From NCBI GenBank assembly GCA_038230215.1, contig JBBRNR010000003.1:186001-250000 (forward strand): a stretch of DNA of 64,000 bases, in the 5' to 3' direction. Shown here piece after piece: positions 7,802 to 16,709 of this stretch (position 1 is the first letter of the stretch; each line of letters opens with the position of its first letter). The translations under genes were made by a program, and so were the position numbers. The stretch is from DASVRZ01 sp038230215 (GTDB lineage: Bacteria > Verrucomicrobiota > Verrucomicrobiia > Chthoniobacterales > DASVRZ01). Below the pieces are notes generated by a model that saw nothing but the letters and a program-made list of their open reading frames with translations, was not told the origin of the DNA and ran no database searches.

Positions 7802-8935
7802 TTATGCACTCCGCAAACGTCCAACGACCTGCCCAAGACGTCCAATGGTTTCCTCGATTTCGGCGGCGGTGTTGCCGCGTCCGAGCGAGAACCTCACTGT
7901 GGCGGCGGCGGTTTCCTCGGCGACTCCCATCGCCATGAGAACGTGTGAAGGCTGGATGCTGCCCACCATGCAGGCCGATCCGCTCGAAAGGCAGACGCCC
8001 GCCAGGTCGAGCCCAATCAGGAGTGCCTCGCCGTCGAGTCCGGGAAAGCTGACGTTTAAGGTGTTGGCCAGTCTTCTCTCCGGGTGGCCATTCATCACTG
8101 CGCCCATTTCCAGTTCCGAAATTCCCTGCCAGAGTTGGTTTCTCAGTCGAGTTTCATGCGACTGTTCGACCTCGCGTTTTTCCTCCGCCTCACGCGCCGC
8201 CGCCGCCATGCCGACAATCGCGGCCACATTTTCCGTTCCGGGACGACGCTGATTCTCGTGCGCGCCGCCGTGGTGCAGGGTGCGGATCGACACGCCCGCG
8301 TGCAGGTAAAGCAATCCCGCGCCGAGTGGTCCGTAAAATTTATGCGCGGCAAATGACGCCGCGTCGACCAATGAGAGATCGACTGTTTCCTTGCCGAGCA
8401 CCTGGATCATGTCGCTGTGCAGGAGCACACCGCGCGCACGGCAGACGCGGCTGATTTCCGCCAGCGGCTGGAGCACGCCCGTCTCATTGTTCGCCGCCAT
8501 CACGGAGCAAAGAGTGGTGTCGGGCCGGATGGCTTTTTCCAACGCTGCAACGTCCACAATTCCATGCAAGTCCACTGGCAAAAAAGTCACCTCGTAGCCT
8601 TCGTATTTCGCAAGATATTCAAATGCCTGGAGCACGGCGTGATGCTCTGTCTGCGCGGTGATGAGATGTTTTCCCTTCGACGCAAATTCCCGCGCGAGGC
8701 CGAGAATGGCGAGGTTGTCCGACTCGGTGCCGCCACTGGTGAAGATCAATTCATGCGGCTTCACGGCGAATTGCCGGGCCAGCGCATCGCGGGCGTCGTC
8801 CAGCGCAGCCCGGGTAATCCGCCCCGCCGCGTGAATGCTCGATGGATTGCCGTGATGTTGCTCGAGATAAGGCCGCATCGCCGCCAGCGCCACGGGCGAG
8901 AGCGGAGTCGTGGCGTTATGATCGAGATAAATCAT
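7802..8935 (-). CDS. Cysteine desulfurase (NifS/IscS class)
   Basis: A PLP enzyme that removes sulfur from L-cysteine for Fe-S clusters or tRNA thiolation. The likely start is the ATG at 8935 (MIYLDHNATTPLSP), one base behind the purU stop; an upstream in-frame start would overlap purU. It shows AAHKFYGPLGAGLLY with the PLP lysine, GTENVAAIVG, and the catalytic cysteine loop LSSGSACMVGSIQPSHVL. At 377 aa it fits group I enzymes. No iscU, iscR or sufB gene is adjacent, so the acceptor is unknown and I leave the symbol open (iscS or nifS-like). Confidence 0.92.
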   Translation of the reverse strand: MIYLDHNATTPLSPVALAAMRPYLEQHHGNPSSIHAAGRITRAALDDARDALARQFAVKPHELIFTSGGTESDNLAILGLAREFASKGKHLITAQTEHHAVLQAFEYLAKYEGYEVTFLPVDLHGIVDVAALEKAIRPDTTLCSVMAANNETGVLQPLAEISRVCRARGVLLHSDMIQVLGKETVDLSLVDAASFAAHKFYGPLGAGLLYLHAGVSIRTLHHGGAHENQRRPGTENVAAIVGMAAAAREAEEKREVEQSHETRLRNQLWQGISELEMGAVMNGHPERRLANTLNVSFPGLDGEALLIGLDLAGVCLSSGSACMVGSIQPSHVLMAMGVAEETAAATVRFSLGRGNTAAEIEETIGRLGQVVGRLRSA

Positions 8936-8936
8936 G

Positions 8937-9791
8937 TCAGTCGTGGAAAACGACCGTGCGTCCGCCATGAATCAGCACGCGATCGTGAATGTGCGCCCGC
9001 ACCCCGCGGGAAAGCGCCAGCCGCTCGCAATCGCGGCCCAGCCGGAGCAAATCCTCAGGCTGGTGAAAGTGCTCCACGCGCACGACTTCCTGGTCGATAA
9101 TCGGCCCAGCATCGAGTTCGCTGGTGACGTAATGACACGTCGCGCCGATCAGTTTCACACCGCGTTCGTAGGCTTTTTTGTAAGGATTTGCGCCGACGAA
9201 CGACGGCAGAAACGAGTGGTGAATGTTCATGATCCGGCCCACATACGACTCGCAAAGATCGGGCGGGAGGATTTGCATGTAGCGGGCGAGGACGACGAGA
9301 TCGACACGCGCGTCGGCGACGGCTTTTTCGACCTGCGCAAACCCAGTGGCTTTCTTCGCCGGATCGATCGGAACATGGAGAAACGGGATGCCTTCGCGCT
9401 CGATCATTCCGCGAAATTGTTCGTGATTTGAGAGCACGAGCGGGATTTCCATTTCCAGCTCGCCGGAATGCCAGCGCCAGAGCAAATCGGCGAGGCAATG
9501 GCCAAGTCTGCTAACAAAAATCGCGACCCGCATTTTCTGCCGCGCATCGCGAATCGTCCAGTCGGCCTGCAACTCATCTCCAATCGGCTCAAACTCGGAT
9601 CGAAACTGATCCAAATCCAACTTCAATGACTCGGTCGCGATGGCCATGCGTGTAAAAAACCAGCCATTCACCGGATCGGTAAACTGATTTACCTCCAGCA
9701 GATTTCCTCCACGTTCAGCCACGAAATTCGTCATGCGCGCGAGCAATCCCACGCGGTCGGGACAGGCGAGTTTCAGAATCGTGGCACTCAT
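8937..9791 (-). CDS. purU: Formyltetrahydrofolate deformylase
   Basis: Hydrolyses 10-formyl-THF to THF and formate. The preferred start is ATG 9791 (MSATILKLACPDRVGLLAR), giving 284 aa. An N-terminal ACT domain (1-85) is followed by the formyltransferase fold with the ARYMQILP and IMNIHHSFLPSFVGANPY motifs that hold the catalytic histidine and asparagine region, then GVKLIGATCHYVTSELDAGPIIDQ. It leads the purU-desulfurase-sprT cluster. The protein is distinguished from PurN by the ACT domain. Confidence 0.95.
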   Translation of the reverse strand: MSATILKLACPDRVGLLARMTNFVAERGGNLLEVNQFTDPVNGWFFTRMAIATESLKLDLDQFRSEFEPIGDELQADWTIRDARQKMRVAIFVSRLGHCLADLLWRWHSGELEMEIPLVLSNHEQFRGMIEREGIPFLHVPIDPAKKATGFAQVEKAVADARVDLVVLARYMQILPPDLCESYVGRIMNIHHSFLPSFVGANPYKKAYERGVKLIGATCHYVTSELDAGPIIDQEVVRVEHFHQPEDLLRLGRDCERLALSRGVRAHIHDRVLIHGGRTVVFHD

Positions 9792-10023
9792 GGGAACGCC
9801 AATCATCCGTTTTCCGCGCGACTCGCGGCAAGTGGAATTTTCCTAGCGTTCCTATTGCGGCAATTCATACAAGTTCCGTTCCACTCACAGCCCCGCTCGA
9901 CATCGCGCCTTCGTGATTAAACCCTTTCCTCTCTTGGCACTTGGGAACCGAGTTTGACGCGACCGCCAGCCCGATTTGTATTGTTTGTTTACTGGCCATT
10001 CTGGTGGTTCAATCCTCCCCATC

Positions 10024-10761
10024 ATGAGCGCCAACTTTGCCGAACTCGACTTCCGCCAGACTCCCCTCGGTGAGCTCACCCTTTGCCGCCGCCGCGTTGC
10101 CGCCCTCGACAATCTCGACGTTTATGAAGTGAAACTCGGGGGCGACTGGCTCATGTCCAGTCTCTTCCACGATGTCGAAGTTGCGCTGGCCGATCTGGGC
10201 TTGGAAAATTTCGCCACCACCGAGGCACCAGAACTCGATGTCGTGGTCGGGGGACTCGGCCTGGGTTATACCGCAGTCGCTGCGCTAAAAAACCCGCGCG
10301 TGCGCCACCTGCTCGTCGTCGATTTTCTTGAGGCGGTCATCGAATGGCATCAGAGTGGACTTGTTCCCCTTGGTCCCACGCTTACCGGCGACCCGCGTTG
10401 CCGCCTCATCCATGGCGACTTTTTCGCGCTCGCCGCAGCGCCCGAGACCGGCTTCGATCCCACGCAACCCGCCCGCCGCTTTCATGCCATCCTGCTCGAC
10501 ATCGATCACTCCCCGCGCAACCACCTCCACCCGCGCAACGCCGCCTTTTACAGTCCCATCGGACTGCAAAACCTCGCCGCCCAACTTCACCCCGGCGGCA
10601 TCTTTGCCCTCTGGTCCGACGACCCGCCCGATGCGAGTTTCATCGCGATGTTAGAAGCTGTCTTCGTGGAAGTGAAACCGCACGTCGTCAAGTTTCCCAA
10701 TCCCTTGTTAGAAACCGAATCTGCCAGCACGGTTTACGTCGCCATAAATGCCCGCCACTAA
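10024..10761 (+). CDS. Spermidine-synthase-like / SAM-dependent methyltransferase-fold protein
   Basis: 245 aa from ATG 10024. The SAM-binding-type glycine motif VVVGGLGLGYTA lies at about 72-83, an acidic residue ends the next strand (LLVVDFLEAVIEW), and ILLDIDHSPRNHL matches the aspartate-bearing motif of polyamine aminopropyltransferase-like proteins. It lacks an N-terminal beta domain, so it belongs to the spermidine-synthase-like group whose substrate is often unknown. The gene is transcribed divergently from purU. Confidence 0.75.
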   Translation: MSANFAELDFRQTPLGELTLCRRRVAALDNLDVYEVKLGGDWLMSSLFHDVEVALADLGLENFATTEAPELDVVVGGLGLGYTAVAALKNPRVRHLLVVDFLEAVIEWHQSGLVPLGPTLTGDPRCRLIHGDFFALAAAPETGFDPTQPARRFHAILLDIDHSPRNHLHPRNAAFYSPIGLQNLAAQLHPGGIFALWSDDPPDASFIAMLEAVFVEVKPHVVKFPNPLLETESASTVYVAINARH

Positions 10762-10918
10762 CAAGGACAGGGTCAGACCTATGCAAAATTTTATCAGCTA
10801 GGCTTCTGGCATCGGCGTAATAAGGAGGCAAAATAGCTCACTCAAATCAACTGGAAGTTCCTCATTTACGCTTGAGACTTTGGGACCGGCGTTTAACCTT
10901 GCAGTCCTTTTTCATTTC
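10762..10918. other. Intergenic spacer with possible REP-transposase scar
   Basis: About 157 bases separate the stop of the spermidine-synthase-like gene from the aminotransferase start. Near 10768-10795 is CAGGGTCAGACCTATGCAAA, which resembles the GGGTCAGACC sequences often seen beside REP-associated Y1 transposases (recalled pattern, unverified). No open frame or hairpin with a T-run is seen. The purine-rich AAGGAGG at 10822-10828 is too far from the next ATG to be its ribosome-binding site. Confidence 0.25.
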
Positions 10919-11995
10919 ATGACGCCACACATCAAGCTCTACATTCCCGGTCCCGTCGAAGTGTCTGCCAAGACCGCCGCCGCCTTCACCCTTCCCATGA
11001 TCGGCCATCGCAGCGCCGATTTTAAGGCTCTCTACGAGTCCATCTACACGCAACTCCAATCTCTTTTTTACACAACTCAGCCCGTCCTGCTCTCGACCTC
11101 ATCGGCTTGGGGCGTGATGGAAGGGGCGGTCCGCAACCTCGTTTCCAAGCGCGTGCTGAATTGTATGAATGGCGCGTTTTCCGACAAATGGCTCGATGTC
11201 TCAAAGCGTTGCGGCAAGGAAGCCGACGGGTTGCAAGTCCCTTGGGGCCAGCCAATTCTGCCCGAGTTGCTGGATGAGAAACTCGCGACCGGCCACTACG
11301 ATGTCGTGACGGTGATTCACAACGAGACTTCCACCGGAGTGATGAGCCCGCTGAAGAATCTCTGCGATGTGGTGAAGAAATATCCAGACGTTTTACTAGT
11401 CGTAGACACCGTTTCATCGTTTTCCGTCGTGCCGATTCCGATGGATGAATGGGGCATCGATGTCCTGCTCACTGGCAGCCAGAAAGCGCTCGCATTGCCG
11501 CCGGGTCTGGCCTTGTTTGCGGTCAGCGAAAAGGCTTATGCGAAGGCGGCGACGATGAAAGATCGCGGCTATTATTTTGACTTCGTCGAGTTTAAGAAAA
11601 ATGCCGCCGAGTTTATGACACCGAGCACGCCCACCATCGGGCACATATACGCGTTACGCTCGAAGCTGGAGGACATATTTGCCGAGGGAGTCGAGGCGCG
11701 TTATGCCCGCCATGCGACTTTGAATGCCATGGTCCACGATTGGGTGGTGGCGAACGGCTTCGAGTTTTTTGCACCCGAGGGATACCGCTCGAAGTCGCTC
11801 ACCTGTGTGAGGAATAACCGCGACCTCGACATCGCAGCGTGGATCAAGCGCACCAAGACGAAACACAGCTTTGTCTTCGACGGCGGTTACGGCAAGATTA
11901 AGGGCACGACCTTCCGCATTTCTAACATGGGCGACGAAACCACAGAGTCGATCCAAGCGGTGCTCGACGGTCTGAGCGACACGCTGGAAGGTTAG
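10919..11995 (+). CDS. Class V aminotransferase (alanine-glyoxylate / serine-pyruvate type)
   Basis: 358 aa from ATG 10919 (MTPHIKLYIPGPVEVSAK). Family motifs are PMIGHRSADF near the start, HNETSTGVMSPL in the middle, DTVSSFSVVPIPMDEWGIDVL, and the PLP lysine in TGSQKALALPPGLALF. These are typical of SerC-independent, AGXT-like enzymes. In many bacteria such a gene supplies the glycine/serine interconversion or the phosphoserine aminotransferase step. Without a serA neighbour the substrate is open. lspA follows 28 bases later on the same strand. Confidence 0.9.
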   Translation: MTPHIKLYIPGPVEVSAKTAAAFTLPMIGHRSADFKALYESIYTQLQSLFYTTQPVLLSTSSAWGVMEGAVRNLVSKRVLNCMNGAFSDKWLDVSKRCGKEADGLQVPWGQPILPELLDEKLATGHYDVVTVIHNETSTGVMSPLKNLCDVVKKYPDVLLVVDTVSSFSVVPIPMDEWGIDVLLTGSQKALALPPGLALFAVSEKAYAKAATMKDRGYYFDFVEFKKNAAEFMTPSTPTIGHIYALRSKLEDIFAEGVEARYARHATLNAMVHDWVVANGFEFFAPEGYRSKSLTCVRNNRDLDIAAWIKRTKTKHSFVFDGGYGKIKGTTFRISNMGDETTESIQAVLDGLSDTLEG

Positions 11996-12023
11996 TTCCA
12001 TTAGAACCTAACTCCGCTCTAAC

Positions 12024-12491
12024 ATGAGGTATATTTTAGGATTGTTAGTGCCGTTCTATGTGCTCGATCAGCTAACGAAATTCTGGATCTGCCGCAAGCT
12101 GGAGTTCGGCGGCGAGGAAACAATCATTCCCGGCTTTTTCCATCTAGTGCATTGGGGAAATACCGGCGCCGCTTTTAGCATGATGCAAGGACAGGGCTGG
12201 TTTTTCATCGTTCTGGCGACCGCCGCCATCGCGACCATGGCCTGGATGGCCTGGAAGGGTCATGTGCGAGACGCCCTTTCAAAGGTGGCCTTTTCGCTAC
12301 TCGCGTCGGGCATTCTGGGCAATCTGACTGACCGTCTGGTACACGGGCATGTGATTGATTTCCTGCTTTTCTATCTGCACGTGCCGTTTGCGAATCCATG
12401 GCCGGCCTTCAACGTCGCCGATAGTTGCATCTGTGTCGCTGCGGCCCTGCTCATTTGGCAGTCGCTACACTCAGAAAAGATTTCTAAATAA
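12024..12491 (+). CDS. lspA: Lipoprotein signal peptidase (signal peptidase II)
   Basis: 155 aa with four predicted membrane helices. The two catalytic aspartates are in the conserved boxes GILGNLTDRLVHGHVIDF and PAFNVADSCI. It cleaves lipoprotein signal peptides after diacylglyceryl modification. A candidate substrate, with an FTGC lipobox, is encoded at 22.1-22.3 kb. Confidence 0.96.
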   Translation: MRYILGLLVPFYVLDQLTKFWICRKLEFGGEETIIPGFFHLVHWGNTGAAFSMMQGQGWFFIVLATAAIATMAWMAWKGHVRDALSKVAFSLLASGILGNLTDRLVHGHVIDFLLFYLHVPFANPWPAFNVADSCICVAAALLIWQSLHSEKISK

Positions 12492-12529
12492 AAGTGAACA
12501 TATTATTTTAACGCCCGTCTCAACTCATT

Positions 12530-12961
12530 ATGAAACTAATCACCAAACTCACCCTCCTGCTCACCCTAGCCACCGTTCCCCTAGCGATCATCCACGCTCA
12601 GGACGAGATGCCGGTTCCAGCGGAATCCTCCCCGTCCACCAAAGCCGCCAAGACTCCCAAGGCCATTCCCTTTCATGGAACGGTCAGCGCCGTGGATGCA
12701 GCTGCTGGCACATTTTCCATTTCCAACAAAGATGGCAGCAAGACGCGCATTTATACTCTTTCCCAGACCGCGAAACTAACCAAGGAGGATAAGGACATCA
12801 CTCTCGCCGACGTGAAGACCGGTGATAATGTCCGCGGTTCCGGCTTGAAAGTGGATGAGAACAAGACTGAGGTGAATTCCGCCAAATTCGGCCCCAAGAC
12901 CGCTGAGGAAAACGCCGCTGATCAGAAGAAAAAAGAGGCGCGCGACGCCAAGAAAAAATAA
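12530..12961 (+). CDS. Small secreted protein with a DUF5666-like beta domain
   Basis: 143 aa. A signal peptide (1-24, ending AIIHA) is followed by a low-complexity linker and a compact beta domain, HGTVSAVDAAAGTFSIS through KTGDNVRGSG. The pattern GTVSAVD...FSI...TKLT...D+KTGD resembles DUF5666-type or OB-like secreted domains. The C-terminus is a lysine-rich tail (DQKKKEARDAKKK). Function unknown. A strong terminator lies behind it. Confidence 0.65.
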   Translation: MKLITKLTLLLTLATVPLAIIHAQDEMPVPAESSPSTKAAKTPKAIPFHGTVSAVDAAAGTFSISNKDGSKTRIYTLSQTAKLTKEDKDITLADVKTGDNVRGSGLKVDENKTEVNSAKFGPKTAEENAADQKKKEARDAKKK

Positions 12962-12989
12962 TAATTTCCAAGACACCTAAAGCTCATCA

Positions 12990-13025
12990 GGCACCGTGGA
13001 GAAACTCTTCACGGTGCCTTTTTTT
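12990..13025 (+). terminator. Rho-independent terminator
   Basis: A nine-base stem GGCACCGTG (12990-12998) pairs with CACGGTGCC (13010-13018) around an 11-base loop and is followed by seven T. It ends the transcript of the small secreted protein, 29 bases behind its stop, and sits just before cca. Confidence 0.93.
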
Positions 13026-13041
13026 CTGTTAACCTTTTCCC

Positions 13042-14370
13042 ATGCCCTCACGCACCGAAACCGCCGCCCGCCGCATCGCCGCAAGGCTCCACGAAGCTGG
13101 CCACATCGCATGGTTTGCAGGCGGTTGTGTGCGCGATCAGCTGCGTGGCGTGGAGCCGCACGACTTCGACATTGCCACGAGCGCGCGACCGGAGGAGGTG
13201 CAGCGTATATTTCCGAGAAACGTGCCGGTCGGCGCACATTTCGGTGTGATCGTTGTGCTCGACGGTGATCTGGCGTTTGAGGTCGCTACTTTTCGTTCCG
13301 ACGAAGCTTACATCGATGGGCGGCGTCCGAGTTCCATTCGATTCACCACGCCTCGGGAGGATGCGGCACGACGCGATTTCACGATCAACGCCATGTTCTA
13401 CGACCCGGTCTCTGCGGAGGTAGTCGATTACGTCGATGGCCGGGCGGATCTAGACAAGAAAATCCTGCGCGCTGTCGGCGATGCAACCCAGCGGTTTGCG
13501 GAGGATAAACTGCGCATGCTGCGCGCGATTCGTTTTGCCACCACACTCGACTTTGAGATCGAAGCTAGTACTTGGAAAGCCCTCCAGTCGGCTGCAACTC
13601 AAATCACCATGGTTAGTGCCGAGCGCATTCGCGATGAATTGCTGAAAACCTTCCGCTCGCCGCATCGGGTGCGAGGATTGGATTTGTTAGATCAGAGCGG
13701 GTTGCTCGCTGTCATTCTTCCGGAAGTCGCTGCGCTCCACGGCTGTGAGCAGCCCCCGCAATTTCATCCTGAGGGCGATGTCTTCGTGCACACGCGGCTG
13801 ATGTTAGAAATGCTTGCGCCCGAGGTTCCGGACTCGGTGTTCCTCTCGGTGCTTTTCCACGACATCGGCAAGCCGCCGACGTTTTCATTTGATCCGAATG
13901 AGGGCCGTATTCGCTTTAGCGGACACGATGCCGTGGGTGCGCGCATGACGCTGGAAGTGATGCAGCGGCTGCGTTTCTCCAATGAGGAAACTGAGCGCGT
14001 CGTCGCCGCAGTGGCGAATCACATGGTCTTCAAGGACGTCACGAAAATGCGCGTGTCGAAGTTAAAACGCTTCATGGCCCGCCCAGATTTCGACCGCGAA
14101 ATTGAGCTGCATCGCGTCGATTGCAGGAGCAGCCACGGCGATCTTTCTAACATCGAATTTCTGCGCACGAAGGCCGAGGAATTTGCCAGCGAACCTCTCA
14201 TTCCTCCGCCTCTGATCAATGGCCGCGACCTCATCACATTGGGACTTAGACCAGGGCCGGAGTTTAAGTCGATTCTGGAAATTGTGGAAACGGCGCAATT
14301 GGAAAACCGCGTCTCCACCCGCGACGAGGCACTGGAACTCGTGAGGGAACAACTTGGCTCACGTAGCTAG
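13042..14370 (+). CDS. cca: CCA tRNA nucleotidyltransferase / poly(A) polymerase family
   Basis: The 442-aa class II nucleotidyltransferase contains AGGCVRDQLRGVEPHDFDIATSA, in which the DxD aspartates bind metal. It continues with REDAARRDFTINAM, the flexible-loop DPVSAEVVDYVDGRADL, and RFAEDKLRMLRAIRFA. An HD domain with LFHDIGKPPTF follows at about residue 275, giving possible 2',3'-cyclic phosphodiesterase or phosphatase activity. It could add CCA, or only part of it, or be a poly(A) polymerase; sequence alone does not settle this. Confidence 0.92.
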   Translation: MPSRTETAARRIAARLHEAGHIAWFAGGCVRDQLRGVEPHDFDIATSARPEEVQRIFPRNVPVGAHFGVIVVLDGDLAFEVATFRSDEAYIDGRRPSSIRFTTPREDAARRDFTINAMFYDPVSAEVVDYVDGRADLDKKILRAVGDATQRFAEDKLRMLRAIRFATTLDFEIEASTWKALQSAATQITMVSAERIRDELLKTFRSPHRVRGLDLLDQSGLLAVILPEVAALHGCEQPPQFHPEGDVFVHTRLMLEMLAPEVPDSVFLSVLFHDIGKPPTFSFDPNEGRIRFSGHDAVGARMTLEVMQRLRFSNEETERVVAAVANHMVFKDVTKMRVSKLKRFMARPDFDREIELHRVDCRSSHGDLSNIEFLRTKAEEFASEPLIPPPLINGRDLITLGLRPGPEFKSILEIVETAQLENRVSTRDEALELVREQLGSRS

Positions 14371-14373
14371 TAA

Positions 14374-14850
14374 TTACGTTCGCGGCTCACCACCGGTGAA
14401 ATCCTGCTGCCCGGTGCGCAGCATTTGCACGCCCTCGATCTTCCATTTTCCCTGCTCTTTGATAAAGGCATAGATCATGGGAACGGACTCGACTCCATTG
14501 CTAACATAAATCATGGCCGACGCCCGCACATTCGCCGCAAACTCGACCTGGCCGAAATTCACTCGCCCCGAATGAGTTAAGTGCGGATACGTTTTCCTAA
14601 CCATTTCGCTAAATTGATCGAGCGGAAATTTTTGCCGGATGCCGCGTGCCGCATAAGTGTAAGCCGTGGGGTAATCTTTGCGGCGAAATGCGGCGATTTG
14701 TTTCTCCGCAAGACTGTAAAGCTCGCGTGGGTTTTCTGATGGGACTAACATTGTCATCACCTCTTCGGGACGAAACATCCACATCGACGCCAGACCAAGC
14801 ACTACTCCAAGTGAAAGTCCTAACAACCAGGCGCGCGCTCGAGGAGTCAT
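14374..14850 (-). CDS. DUF4864-like membrane-anchored protein
   Basis: 158 aa from ATG 14850, which overlaps the stop of the DUF971 gene (ATGA). One N-terminal membrane helix or signal anchor (WLLGLSLGVVLGLASMWMF) precedes a domain with AEKQIAAFRRKDYPTAYTY and ASRGIRQKF-type spacing, which fits DUF4864, a cystatin/NTF2-like fold. No catalytic residues are evident. It converges with cca, leaving three bases between their stops. Confidence 0.7.
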   Translation of the reverse strand: MTPRARAWLLGLSLGVVLGLASMWMFRPEEVMTMLVPSENPRELYSLAEKQIAAFRRKDYPTAYTYAARGIRQKFPLDQFSEMVRKTYPHLTHSGRVNFGQVEFAANVRASAMIYVSNGVESVPMIYAFIKEQGKWKIEGVQMLRTGQQDFTGGEPRT

Positions 14851-15158
14851 GGCACGACCTCCGACAGACGCCGGAGATATTGATAGGAATAAATGCCGGT
14901 CGTGTGGCCGTCGGCCCAAGTGGGTTGCCAGCCGTAGCCGCCTACGTTTTGATGGCCGCGCAGGGTGAAGCTATCCGGTTGATAAAGCACTTCGGGTTGA
15001 AGGACGTTTCCGAGAACATCAGGTTCGCCGCCGCAGGATGCGCAAGGACAGGCACGGCGGAGAAAATCCAAAGGGAGATAGCTTTCAGTTCCATCCGACC
15101 AGGCAAAAGCCACCTCGCCACCGACGGGTTGGATGTTAGTAAGTTCGAGTCGGGCCAT
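14847..15158 (-). CDS. DUF971 domain protein
   Basis: 103 aa. The sequence RRACPCASCGGEP and the C-terminal WADGHTTGIYSYQYLRRL are the hallmarks of DUF971, the N-terminal domain of gamma-butyrobetaine hydroxylases found alone in bacteria, often near Fe-S or Mrp-type genes. The cysteines could bind metal. It is coupled to the downstream DUF4864 gene by a four-base overlap and follows the dgt-like gene after five bases. Confidence 0.9.
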   Translation of the reverse strand: MARLELTNIQPVGGEVAFAWSDGTESYLPLDFLRRACPCASCGGEPDVLGNVLQPEVLYQPDSFTLRGHQNVGGYGWQPTWADGHTTGIYSYQYLRRLSEVVP

Positions 15159-15163
15159 GTTAG

Positions 15164-16351
15164 TTACTCTGTTAGACGGCTGGAGTGGACCTCGCGTCCG
15201 CCGCGCAGGGCGCGCAGCATTCCTTCTTGAAGAAACAGCTTCTGGTGTTCCTCCATCAGATAGCGGTCTGTCATGCCGGAAAGATAGTCGCAGATCGTGC
15301 GATGGAGCCCCTCTTTTTTAACGCGTGTGGCGGCGCTTTTTCCTAACAATGCCGGACACGACACGTAGGCGTTAAATACATTGCGCAGCATGGTGCAGGC
15401 GCGTTTGTTAACATCCGCGACCTTGGGATGATAGTAGAGATTATGGTAGAGAAATTTCCGCAATTGCTGTGTCGCCCGTCGCATCGGGGCGCTGTAGCAG
15501 ACAAGCGGTTTCCTTTGGTTTCTAACATCATCTATCGAGGACAGTTGCGCTTTTTCAATCAGCCCGGCGCTGGTCACGATCACGTCCTCGACGAGCCGAT
15601 CGATCAGGCAGCGAATCACAAACGTGCGAAACTCCGCACCCTTCAACTTCGGATAATCTTGTTGCACCATAGCGCTTGTGTCGCTCCAGAGAGTGATCTT
15701 TTCCAGTTGATCGACCGCCAGCAAATCGAAGTCCATTCCATCGTCGAGATCGTGACTGTAGTAGGTGATCTCGTCCGCGATATTGGCGATCTGTGCCTCC
15801 AGCGACGGCGCGGTTCCGGGTTTCGTCCCGGGACGAAATGCCTCGTGCTTGCGCAAGCCCTGAAGCACCTCGGAGGTTAGATTGAGGCCCGGGAATTTTG
15901 GATATTTGTTTTCCAATAATTCCACCACGCGCAGGCTTTGCTCATTATGCTCAAACCCGCCGTGCTCGTGCATCAGCTCGTCGAGCATTTCCTCGCCCGA
16001 ATGCCCGAATGGCGCGTGGCCCAGATCGTGTGCGAGAGCGATAACTTCGACGAGATCCTCGTTCAGCGAGAGGGCGCGAGCAATCGTGCGGCTGACCGAC
16101 GCGACCTCTATGGTGTGCGTCATACGCGTGCGCAGGTGATCGCCCGTGCCGTTGAGGAAAACCTGGGTTTTGTATTCGAGCCGACGGAAAGCGCGCGAGT
16201 GGATAATCCGGGCCCGATCCCGTTGGAACTCGGTTCTAAAAGTATGCGACGACTCATGGTAATGCCGGCCTTTGGAGAGCGCCGATTTTTGGGCGTAAGG
16301 AGCGAGCATCGCCAGCTCGATCTCCTGATATTTTTCGCGGGTGCGCAGCAT
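15164..16351 (-). CDS. dgt: Deoxyguanosinetriphosphate triphosphohydrolase-like protein
   Basis: A 395-aa HD-superfamily dNTPase of the Dgt/YpgQ-like type 2 group. RIIHSRAFRRLEYKTQVFLN opens the domain, followed by RTRMTHTIEVASVSRTIARA (first H of the HD site) and VIALAHDLGHAPFGHSGEEML with the HD pair. Another in-frame ATG at 16309 (MLAPYAQK...) would shorten it by 14 residues. It removes triphosphate from dNTPs. It is the first gene of dgt-DUF971-DUF4864. Confidence 0.93.
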   Translation of the reverse strand: MLRTREKYQEIELAMLAPYAQKSALSKGRHYHESSHTFRTEFQRDRARIIHSRAFRRLEYKTQVFLNGTGDHLRTRMTHTIEVASVSRTIARALSLNEDLVEVIALAHDLGHAPFGHSGEEMLDELMHEHGGFEHNEQSLRVVELLENKYPKFPGLNLTSEVLQGLRKHEAFRPGTKPGTAPSLEAQIANIADEITYYSHDLDDGMDFDLLAVDQLEKITLWSDTSAMVQQDYPKLKGAEFRTFVIRCLIDRLVEDVIVTSAGLIEKAQLSSIDDVRNQRKPLVCYSAPMRRATQQLRKFLYHNLYYHPKVADVNKRACTMLRNVFNAYVSCPALLGKSAATRVKKEGLHRTICDYLSGMTDRYLMEEHQKLFLQEGMLRALRGGREVHSSRLTE

Positions 16352-16366
16352 GATCTGGCCGGCAAT

Positions 16367-16663
16367 CTACTCGTCTTCCGGCTGGGACAAAATTTGTTTT
16401 CTCAAGCGCCGCTCCGCCTCACGGGCCGCCTTGCGCACGACCAATATATCATAGGCGGCCATCAGAAAAATCAGGAGCGTCAACCACATGCAGGCGAACC
16501 AGAAAATGAAAAAACACACCACATGCGTCATCAGCCACTGCGACAGAAACGTCGAGCCGATGAAGAGCATCACCAGCGCGGCGACGACGAGAATCGAGAG
16601 CGCATGGCGTCGCTGTGTCTGATCGCGCACAAGCCCGAGGCACACTTGGAAGAGGAAACGCAC
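16367..16663 (-). CDS. Small two-helix membrane protein
   Basis: 98 aa, apparently starting at GTG 16663. Two hydrophobic helices (ALSILVVAALVMLFIGSTFL and the CFFIFWFACMWLTLLIFLM region) are followed by a basic, glutamate-rich cytoplasmic tail. No family recognised. It sits between argG and dgt on the same strand with short gaps and may be co-transcribed. Confidence 0.6.
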   Translation of the reverse strand: MRFLFQVCLGLVRDQTQRRHALSILVVAALVMLFIGSTFLSQWLMTHVVCFFIFWFACMWLTLLIFLMAAYDILVVRKAAREAERRLRKQILSQPEDE

Positions 16664-16709
16664 CCCGCAACATTTGCCGAGACTGTAACGCGAATCAAGT
16701 CGCGAACGC

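Noticed and set aside
9990..10020. GGTTCAATCC, like a tRNA T-loop
   Set aside because: The flanking bases do not pair as a T-stem and no anticodon or acceptor stem is found upstream; an ATG follows at 10024.
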